Source: an uncultured Selenomonas sp.
Lineage (GTDB): Bacteria; Bacillota; Negativicutes; Selenomonadales; Selenomonadaceae
NCBI GenBank assembly: GCA_938045435.1
Contig: CALIBA010000346.1
Span: 1-6,253, forward strand
Length of the DNA: 6,253 nucleotides
Direction: 5' to 3'
The notes under the pieces were generated by a model. It searched no databases. It saw only the letters and a list, made by a program, of their open reading frames with translations, and was not told the DNA's origin. Numbering within the stretch: the first letter of the stretch is position 1; each line of letters opens with the position of its first letter. Made by a program: the position numbers and the translations under genes. Shown here piece by piece: positions 1 through 5,535 of this stretch.

Positions 1-102
1 CTGCGGCAAATTCGTCGCTGCAAAGGCTGTGCTCGGCAACAGAAGCACCGCCGCAAGGGGCACGGCAAGTCCAAAGCGCGCGTGTTTTGCTTTTATCTTC
101 AA
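1..102 (-). CDS. Exported protein of unknown function, N-terminal fragment (signal peptide and first mature residues)
   Basis: Only the first 34 codons are present; the gene continues past the left edge. The start is a TTG at 102-100, chosen because a strong AAAAGGAGG ribosome binding site lies 7 bases upstream and the reading begins a textbook signal peptide. This has a basic start (M-K-I-K-A-K-H-A-R), a hydrophobic core of about 14 residues (GLAVPLAAVLLLP) and an S-T-A-F-A/A cleavage site near residue 28, followed by ATNLPQ. The product should therefore be exported by Sec and end in the periplasm, outer membrane or medium. It starts 49 bases after the TpsA stop on the same strand, so it is probably the third gene of the two-partner secretion operon. 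Its function cannot be read from so few residues. A periplasmic or surface accessory of the adhesin is possible, but that is inference from position only. Confidence 0.75.
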   Translation of the reverse strand, partial: MKIKAKHARFGLAVPLAAVLLLPSTAFAATNLPQ

Positions 103-109
103 CGGAAGG

Positions 110-118
110 CCTCCTTTT
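110..118 (-). promoter_or_regulatory. Ribosome binding site for the TTG-started exported protein
   Basis: On the minus strand the bases read AAAAGGAGG, a near-perfect match to the anti-Shine-Dalgarno sequence, 7 bases before a TTG codon. It settles the choice of the unusual TTG start. No ATG lies in this frame between the TpsA stop and the signal peptide. Confidence 0.8.
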
Positions 119-151
119 CACAAAGATTTAACGAAGCACGAATACGCGCCA

Positions 152-3100
152 TCAAAGACGCAACCCCTGAATTTCGAAGGCACGTTCCGTATCGAAGCGA
201 TAGATGCCGAGCGTTGCCGTGGGGATGGGACGCGGCAAGCCGAACACATAGACCTCCGGATCGAAGCCCGTATCAAAGCGCGGCGCGGCGTCCTGCACGA
301 GTGCGGCGAGGATGCCGCCCGGCAGTGCTGCGGCATGGACGGTGAACGCAGTCGCGTTGCCCGCCGCCTGTCTGATGCGGTAGTTGCCGATAGCACCATC
401 GCTTACATTGCCCACTTTACCCATGATGCTGTATGTGCCTGGTGTGTCGGTATTCGCAGCCACTGTCCCGAATGTGATGCCGTCTGCACCAAATACAGAC
501 GCGTTCTCACCATAGGCAAAACCGTCTGCTCGTCCCGTAAAGGAGGACAGTGCATCGCCCTGGACAACGCTCTGCGGGGCGGCAGTGAGTGTCAGCGTGC
601 GCCGCGTGATTGAGCCCGCCCCCTGCGCAGTTGTTGCGGATAAACTGTAGTTCTCCGCATCCGCACCCGCGAGGACGACGCCTGTGTAGCTCACGACATG
701 TGCTGCAGTGACGTTCTTGTCGTTGTACGCCGCACTTGCGGCGGCTATTGTCACGCTGTCACCTGTGACAATATTATTCAGTGCCGCGCGGAACTTCGAT
801 ACGTCAGCGGCGGTTGTACCGTCGTAGGTCTTACTCTGCGCCCCGACTGCACTGGCGGTCAGCATGCGCCGCGTGATCGAGCCTGCGCCCTCTGCGGTCG
901 TGGCGACGGCATAATTTCCCGCGCCTGTGCCTTGGAGCGCAACGCCCGTATAGCTCACTTTATTTGCCCCGGCGACGTTTTTGTCGTTGTATGCCGCGCT
1001 CGCAGCAGTTGCCGTCACAAGGTTTTCCTCACCCGTGACGAGATTGCCGAGTGTCGTATGGAACTGCGATGCGTCTGCGGCGGTCGTGCCGTCGTAGGTC
1101 TTTGTCTGCGCCGTGACTGCACCAAGGGTCAGCGCACGCTTTGTGATCGACCCCGCCCCCTGTGCCGTCGTCGCGGCGAGACTGTAGTTCCCCGCGCCTG
1201 TGCCTTGGAGCGCAACGCCCGTATAGCTCACCTTGTTTGCCCCAGCGACGTTCTTGTCGTTGTACGCCGCGCCCGCAGCGGTCGCCGCTACGCTGACTTC
1301 CTCACCAGCGACGACGTTATTCAGCGTCGCTTGGAACTTCGATGTGTCTGCGGAGGTCGTGCCGTCGTAGGTCTTGCTCTGCGCCGCGACGGTATCAACA
1401 GTCAGCTCGCGCCGCGTGATGCTGCCCGCCCCCTGTGCCGTGGTCGCGGCGAGCGTGTAGTTCCCCGCATCCGCACCACGGAGGGCGACGCCCGTGTAGT
1501 CGATGCGATTCGCCGCAGCGACGTTCTTGTCGTTGTACGCCGCACCTGTGGCGGCTGCCGTTACATTGTCACCCGCGATGGCATTGTTCAGCCCCGCATG
1601 GAACTTCGATGCGTCTGCCAATGTATTTCCGTCGTAGGTCTTACTCTGCGCCGCGACTGCGCCGAGCGTCAGCGCACGCCGCGCGATCGTGCCTGTGCCC
1701 GTGAGCGTACTCTTGTTCAGCGTGTAGTTGCCAGCGCCCGTGCCCGTGAGCGTCAGCCCGCCAAAGGTGACGGTTTTGTCTGCGGCGGCATTCTTGTCGC
1801 TGTATGTGCCTGTGGAGGAACCGAGTGCGATGCCATTTCCCTCGCCCGTGACAAAGCCCGTGAGGGTATAGTTCGTCCCCTTCGTGAGCGTCTGCGTGAC
1901 GTTTGCATTGCCGTCGTAGGTCTTGTCAAAGCGCGTACTGCCCACGAGGTCGAGCGTCAGCTCTTTCGGCGTGATTGTCCCCACGCCCTGCGCCTTTTTG
2001 ATGGTATAGTTCTTCGACCCCGTGCCCGTGAGCGTGAGGTTTTGGAACGTCACTTCCTTATCCCTGCCTGCGTTCTTGTCCGCATACTTGCCCGTGACGG
2101 CACCCGCCAGTTCGACATCTGAGCCATCGCTGCCGACAAAGCCCGTGAGACCATAGTGCGTCCCCTTCGTGAGCGTCCGCGTGACGTTTGCATTCCCGTC
2201 GTAGGTCTTGTCAAAGCGCGTGCTAAAGTTGAGCGTCAACTCCTTCGGCACAACCTTGTACGCGCCGCCGGTGATGTCATACTGCTCGCTATAGGCATGA
2301 TATGTGCCGGCATCCTTCCCTGCCGTCCATGTGATACCGGGGGCGAGACCCGCAATCGTCGGAGGCGCGCCGTCGTAGACCTTCTCGCGGTTTGCAAGGT
2401 GCTTCGTCCGGAGGAATGCCCTGAGCAGCGGCATGGTCTTGCCGTCGTAGATGCGCCACGGCGTCCTCTTGCCGCCCTCGGTGGCAACGTCACTGCCCCA
2501 TCCCGCGTATGTCTCTGCCTTCTTCATATCGTCCAGACTGTGCTCTTTGACATCGGTCACTCTAGTATTTCCCATCTCTTTGCCGACGCCCTTCTGGATC
2601 AGATCGCCGTTCCCATTCTTTACACTGCCCTTCTTCCATACGGCATGGCTGACCGTGTCATCGTGCAAAAGTCCCACAACGCCGCCGACGGTCGGATCCC
2701 CCTGTCCCGTTCGTTGCTCCACGGTTCCCGTCTGCAGGGCGTTCCGAACGCTGCCCCACTCTACCGTTCCCGCAATGCCGCCGAGCTGCCTATTTCCTAC
2801 GACCTTGCCCACATTTCGGACGTTCTGAACGGTGGAGTTGTTAAACACATATCCCACAATGCCGCCGACCGCACCGTTCCCTTCGATCGTACCCTCATTG
2901 TAGGCGTTCTCAAGGGTACTTCCTTGTAGAGTTCCCCCAATGCCGCCGGCACAGTTATCGTACAATCCAGTACCGCCTCCATGGACCTTACCGCTGAAGG
3001 AGACGTTCCGTATGGTAGAAAATTCTGCAGCTCCCACAATGCCGCCGACATCCCTCACTCCCGTCACGGAGGCATCCTTCAGGGAGACATTCTCGACGAG

Positions 3101-4216
3101 CGCGTACTTGATGTATCCAAACATCCCGCGAGAAACCTGCCCAGTAGTATCGGTCGGTGGCTTAATGGTAAGCCCCGTGATCGTGTGCCCTACGCCGTCA
3201 AATCGTCCCCTAAAGGACCCTCTAGTAACATCGCCAATCGGCTGAAAGCCCCGATCCCAGTCCTTTGTCTCACTTGCCGCGATGTCATTCGCGAGCATAT
3301 ATCTGCCGAGGATCTTCCTCTTATCGGGATCCACGTCATCAATCTGATTCACGTCCATGTGCTGCAGCTCGTAGACGTTATGCACGCGCATATAGTCATA
3401 GTCCCCATGCGCCGTGCCGCCGAGGTTCTGGACAACCCACCCACGCGTGCTTGCAGATTTTGAGTTGTTCGCATTCTTGTAGTCGGAGACCGTCTTCGAG
3501 ACCGCTGCGCCGTTTACGGTAAAGTTCCGCGTCGTGGTATTAGCGACATCGTAGCCGATGTGCGGCGCATCCTCGCTGCGGATGGTGACCGCGCTGCCCG
3601 TGAGCGCCGTGCCGTTTGTGTCCGTGACCGCATCCGTGTTGAGGACTTTGACGTTCTTGCCCTCGATGTAGAGTTTGCTTGCCTTTACCGTGCCGAGGTT
3701 CAGCACGTCGCCCGTCTGCGCGGTCGCAGAGAGCGGGCTTGTGCCGTTTGTCTTGAATGTGTTCGTCGCTGTGGCAATATCAGCGGGATTCGCCGTCGAG
3801 AGGTAGAGTGCGCCCGTATTGACCTCAGAGCCTTTTGCAAAGAGGATGCCGTGCGGGTTCACGAGGTAGACGTTCCTGCCGCCCTCGATCGTGCCGTAGA
3901 TGTTCGACGCGCCCTCGCCCGTGACGAGGTTCAGATAGTCGCGCGTCTGGCTGCCGCCGTCGAAGCGCACCTTCTCGCCCGAGTCGATGGAGAAGTCCTC
4001 CCATCGGAGGATATTGTGCGAGCTCTTGCCCGTGATGTCCATGATCGCGCCGCTCGTGGAGATATTCGCCTCTCCTGCGTTCGCTTCAGCGTTCGCGCCA
4101 TCGATGGGCAGAGCATACGCCGTCTGCGCGGCAAAGGGCGCGGCGATGCTCCCCGCAAAGAGTGCATAAGCGACAACGCGATGAATATGTTTGCTTGCTT
4201 TCGATGATGATTTCAT
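152..4216 (-). CDS. TpsA-type exoprotein/adhesin (filamentous haemagglutinin N-terminal domain with GLUG, YDG and MBG repeats)
   Basis: Complete gene for a 1354-residue secreted protein of the two-partner (type Vb) pathway. The ATG at 4216 has an AAAGGA site 9 bases upstream and opens a long signal peptide (residues 1-35, cleavage after AYA). The TPS secretion domain follows (about 36-150), with NILRWEDFSIDSGEKVRF at 68-85 and NVYLVNPHGILF at 116-127, where family members usually have NPNG. Residues about 330-350 hold an F-x-G-x-F-D-G-x-G-H-T-I lead-in, then GLUG repeats (about 380-540). Seven YDG motifs lie at about 615, 672, 767, 861, 950, 1041 and 1131; the last six start full-length units of about 90 residues. 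An MBG-like domain (1206-1294) and a 60-residue tail of no recognised type end the protein. There is one cysteine (residue 422). Known relatives are surface or released adhesins exported by a cognate TpsB, here encoded 27 bases upstream. No C-terminal anchor is visible. Adhesion is a family-level inference; the ligand is unknown. Confidence 0.93.
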   Translation of the reverse strand: MKSSSKASKHIHRVVAYALFAGSIAAPFAAQTAYALPIDGANAEANAGEANISTSGAIMDITGKSSHNILRWEDFSIDSGEKVRFDGGSQTRDYLNLVTGEGASNIYGTIEGGRNVYLVNPHGILFAKGSEVNTGALYLSTANPADIATATNTFKTNGTSPLSATAQTGDVLNLGTVKASKLYIEGKNVKVLNTDAVTDTNGTALTGSAVTIRSEDAPHIGYDVANTTTRNFTVNGAAVSKTVSDYKNANNSKSASTRGWVVQNLGGTAHGDYDYMRVHNVYELQHMDVNQIDDVDPDKRKILGRYMLANDIAASETKDWDRGFQPIGDVTRGSFRGRFDGVGHTITGLTIKPPTDTTGQVSRGMFGYIKYALVENVSLKDASVTGVRDVGGIVGAAEFSTIRNVSFSGKVHGGGTGLYDNCAGGIGGTLQGSTLENAYNEGTIEGNGAVGGIVGYVFNNSTVQNVRNVGKVVGNRQLGGIAGTVEWGSVRNALQTGTVEQRTGQGDPTVGGVVGLLHDDTVSHAVWKKGSVKNGNGDLIQKGVGKEMGNTRVTDVKEHSLDDMKKAETYAGWGSDVATEGGKRTPWRIYDGKTMPLLRAFLRTKHLANREKVYDGAPPTIAGLAPGITWTAGKDAGTYHAYSEQYDITGGAYKVVPKELTLNFSTRFDKTYDGNANVTRTLTKGTHYGLTGFVGSDGSDVELAGAVTGKYADKNAGRDKEVTFQNLTLTGTGSKNYTIKKAQGVGTITPKELTLDLVGSTRFDKTYDGNANVTQTLTKGTNYTLTGFVTGEGNGIALGSSTGTYSDKNAAADKTVTFGGLTLTGTGAGNYTLNKSTLTGTGTIARRALTLGAVAAQSKTYDGNTLADASKFHAGLNNAIAGDNVTAAATGAAYNDKNVAAANRIDYTGVALRGADAGNYTLAATTAQGAGSITRRELTVDTVAAQSKTYDGTTSADTSKFQATLNNVVAGEEVSVAATAAGAAYNDKNVAGANKVSYTGVALQGTGAGNYSLAATTAQGAGSITKRALTLGAVTAQTKTYDGTTAADASQFHTTLGNLVTGEENLVTATAASAAYNDKNVAGANKVSYTGVALQGTGAGNYAVATTAEGAGSITRRMLTASAVGAQSKTYDGTTAADVSKFRAALNNIVTGDSVTIAAASAAYNDKNVTAAHVVSYTGVVLAGADAENYSLSATTAQGAGSITRRTLTLTAAPQSVVQGDALSSFTGRADGFAYGENASVFGADGITFGTVAANTDTPGTYSIMGKVGNVSDGAIGNYRIRQAAGNATAFTVHAAALPGGILAALVQDAAPRFDTGFDPEVYVFGLPRPIPTATLGIYRFDTERAFEIQGLRL
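335..601 (-). other. C-terminal MBG-like domain of the TpsA protein
   Basis: Residues 1206-1294 begin R-T-L-T-L-T-A like a further stalk unit, but have no YDG and contain V-V-Q-G-D-A-L-S-S-F, G-F-A-Y-G-E-N, F-G-T-V, T-P-G-T-Y-S-I and N-Y-R-I. This pattern matches MBG-type domains found at the ends of such adhesins. After it come about 60 residues with a Pro/Arg/Phe-rich stretch (FGLPRPIPTATLGIYRFDTE) that I do not recognise. Confidence 0.6.
602..2248 (-). repeat. Six tandem YDG repeats of about 90 codons inside the TpsA protein
   Basis: Six successive units, each starting K/R-x-L-T-L and passing through K-T-Y-D-G, (Y/S)-x-D-K-N, G-x-x-A/S-x-N-Y and G-x-I-T/A. They lie at about 2248-1967, 1966-1679, 1678-1412, 1411-1139, 1138-869 and 868-602, with spacings of 89 to 96 codons. 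The first two form one subtype (STRFDKTYDGNANVT) and the last four another (AQSKTYDG or AQTKTYDG). A shorter YDG unit (VYDGAPPT, residue about 615) precedes them. YDG and MBG domains are common stalk repeats of exported bacterial adhesins. Some neighbouring units are nearly identical in DNA, so the array may change in copy number by recombination. Confidence 0.88.
2612..3094 (-). repeat. GLUG repeat module inside the TpsA protein
   Basis: Residues about 375-535 hold about five diverged copies of a 25-40 residue pattern, G-G-I-V/A-G-x(4-6)-S-x-V/I-x-N-V/A-x(3)-G-x-V-x-G. Copies centre on GGIVGAAEFSTIRNVS (391-406), GGIGGTLQGSTLENAYNEG, GGIVGYVFNNSTVQNVRNVG, GGIAGTVEWGSVRNALQTG and GGVVGLLHDD. 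In the DNA this appears as recurring AATGCCGCCGAC-like words on the plus strand. GLUG repeats are known in bacterial surface proteins and form beta-rich stalks. Codon use here is unlike the flanking modules (AGG, AGA, GGA, CGA and ATA occur). Confidence 0.8.
3767..4111 (-). other. TPS secretion domain (filamentous haemagglutinin N-terminal domain)
   Basis: Residues about 36-150 of the TpsA protein carry the conserved pattern of this beta-helical export domain: S-G-x-I-M-D-I, N-I-L-R-W-E-D-F-S-I, V-R-F, L-N-L-V-T-G, I-Y-G-T-I-E-G, V-Y-L-V-N-P-H-G-I-L-F and G-A-L-Y-L-S-T. In characterised systems this domain binds the POTRA domains of the partner TpsB in the periplasm and directs export. The histidine in NPHG, where asparagine is usual, is a mild variant seen directly here. 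Confidence 0.9.
4112..4216 (-). other. Signal peptide of the TpsA protein
   Basis: Residues 1-35 have a charged start with lysines at 2, 6 and 9 and H-R at 12-13, a hydrophobic core (VVAYALFAGSIAAPFAA) and an A-Y-A/L-P cleavage site. The slightly long N-region is usual for two-partner exoproteins. Export to the periplasm by Sec is a family-based inference. Confidence 0.85.
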
Positions 4217-4225
4217 TTCCCTTCG

Positions 4226-4231
4226 TCCTTT
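4226..4231 (-). promoter_or_regulatory. Ribosome binding site of the TpsA gene
   Basis: Minus-strand AAAGGA lies 9 bases before the ATG at 4216, in the 27-base gap after the TpsB stop. It supports that start. The short gap without a terminator-like hairpin suggests both genes are read from one transcript. Confidence 0.7.
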
Positions 4232-4243
4232 CTCTACGACTCA

Positions 4244-5521
4244 TTACCACACTTTGCCGACCATAAACCAGAGACGGTTCTTTGCCTGTGCCTCCTCGCT
4301 CACGTTCCGTGCAAGTCCGATGCGCCGTGCCCAGTCGAGCCGCAGGAAGTAGTCGCCGGGGTGGCTGTAGCTGACGCCAACGCCCCATCCCTTTAGCGTT
4401 GTGCCGCCGTCTGCGCCGTCATGCGCATACTGCACATGACCTGTGTCGTAGTAGGTGCTGAGTTCGAGGTGCGGGATACCCGTCCGATAGACGAGCTCCG
4501 CACTCGCGAGATAGCCGCTGTCACCCGAACCCTCGCCCTGCGGGTAGGCGCGTACGCCATTCGCCCCACCGAGATAGATCTCCTCGGAGCTGTCGAGGTT
4601 GTCCCCCGCTGCCTGCAGCTGCGTCCTCACGTTCAGATGCCATCGTCCACCGAGTTCCTGCCGCACGCCGAGATTCAGCACGCCCTTGGTAAAGCCGCCC
4701 TCTGTCCCCGCACGCCGCATCTGTCGCTCCGCCATGGCAGAGTCTGACGCAATCGTTCCATGATAGGCTGTGAGGTCGTAGGTGAGCTGTGTGCGCGGGC
4801 GGTTCATCGTGCCGCGCACGCCGAGATGGGCGGTGCTGCTGTGCTTTTCGAGGTTTGTGTGGACGTTCTTGTACTCGTCCTCAAGTCTGCGGTAGTCCCA
4901 TCCGTAGGTAATACTGACGCTGTCCCGTGCGGTGCGCAGGAGCGGCGATGTGCCAAAGAGGCTCATGGTGTCGGCGTGTCCCTGTGCGCCGAGGCGGCGG
5001 AACGCGCCCGAAAGCTCGTAGTCCATGCGACTGACACCGAGTCCGATCATGGTGCCGGATGCACCGACGGGACAGGTATAGGTGAGGCTGTAGTTGCGGA
5101 GGTCCTCGTTCGAGATCATCGCGGCAAGGCTCAGACGGTCGCCGCTGCGGGTGAGATTCGACAGACCCGCCTGTACGCCGTAGCGATAGCGTCCCGCGGT
5201 CTTGCTCCCGTAGTTCTCGCTGTAGAGGACGAAACTCTGCCGCCTTCCATCTTTGACGCGGATGGTGAGGTCGCTCGTGCCGAAGTCCGCGCCCGGTGAG
5301 AGGAGCCCCGCCGCCTCTACGCCGCCGAGTGCGGCGATGTTATACAGTGCCTTTTCGAGCCGCCGCCCTTCGATGGGTGCGCCCGTGTGAAGCGCGTGGG
5401 CGAGGCGGCGGATCTGTCCGTCGCCGATGGAGGCGCTATTCTCGATGTTGATGCTACCGTAGCGTCCCGCGAGGATGCGGATCTCAAGTGATCCGTCCGC
5501 ATTCGTCTGCGGCGGGAGGTA
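4244..5521 (-). CDS. TpsB outer-membrane transporter (FhaC/ShlB/HecB family), N-terminus missing
   Basis: About 425 residues of the transporter that should export the TpsA protein encoded next to it. It begins inside POTRA 1 with the family signature YLPPQxxxDGSLEIRILAGRYG, continues through POTRA 2 (RRLAHALHTGAPIEGRRLEK to SPGADFGTSDLTIRV) and into the 16-strand barrel domain (RRQSFVLYSENYGSKTAGRY onward). The barrel holds the NGVRAYPQGEGSGDSGYLAS stretch, matching the conserved VRGY/F motif of loop L6, and ends in an aromatic residue (GKVW then TAA), usual for outer-membrane barrels. The signal peptide, N-terminal plug helix and most of POTRA 1 (roughly 100 residues) are absent. Upstream of 5521 the frame stays open to an ATG at 5641, but those 40 Ala/Pro-rich residues are the antisense of a RarD-like gene and look spurious. 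The gene is cut at a breakpoint near 5520, so its real start is not in the window. Confidence 0.9.
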   Translation of the reverse strand, partial: YLPPQTNADGSLEIRILAGRYGSINIENSASIGDGQIRRLAHALHTGAPIEGRRLEKALYNIAALGGVEAAGLLSPGADFGTSDLTIRVKDGRRQSFVLYSENYGSKTAGRYRYGVQAGLSNLTRSGDRLSLAAMISNEDLRNYSLTYTCPVGASGTMIGLGVSRMDYELSGAFRRLGAQGHADTMSLFGTSPLLRTARDSVSITYGWDYRRLEDEYKNVHTNLEKHSSTAHLGVRGTMNRPRTQLTYDLTAYHGTIASDSAMAERQMRRAGTEGGFTKGVLNLGVRQELGGRWHLNVRTQLQAAGDNLDSSEEIYLGGANGVRAYPQGEGSGDSGYLASAELVYRTGIPHLELSTYYDTGHVQYAHDGADGGTTLKGWGVGVSYSHPGDYFLRLDWARRIGLARNVSEEAQAKNRLWFMVGKVW

Positions 5522-5535
5522 GGCGGCGGCTGCTG
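5515..5535. other. Breakpoint between two unrelated sequences (probable chimeric join)
   Basis: TpsB homology on the minus strand stops at about 5521 and RarD-like homology on the plus strand begins at about 5524-5560. Both genes lose their N-terminal coding part here. No intergenic DNA, start codon or promoter separates them. Codon use and GC change at the same place. The join lies in low-complexity GGCGGCGGCTGCTGCTG, the kind of stretch where false joins or short-homology recombination happen. The exact base cannot be fixed by eye. Confidence 0.75.

Noticed and set aside
29..613. 194-codon plus-strand open frame across the left end
   Set aside because: It is antisense to both the signal-peptide gene and the C-terminal MBG part of TpsA, which have far better evidence.
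698..2122. 474-codon plus-strand open frame rich in Cys and Arg, with internal repeats
   Set aside because: It is the exact antisense of the YDG repeat array. Its repeats mirror those of the TpsA protein, its Cys/Arg richness follows from the complementary codons, and it has no ribosome binding site or known family pattern.
602..2248. Regularly spaced repeats considered as a CRISPR array or satellite
   Set aside because: The period is about 267-288 bases, always a multiple of three, with protein-level conservation (KTYDG, DKN, GNY). These are coding domain repeats.
2156..2929. 257-codon plus-strand open frame
   Set aside because: It lies opposite the GLUG and first YDG modules of TpsA; its sequence shows no recognisable domain and no credible start signal.
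3560..4207. 215-codon plus-strand open frame
   Set aside because: It is antisense to the TPS domain and signal peptide of the well-supported TpsA gene, and is Ala/Arg/Val-rich as expected of a GC-rich shadow frame.
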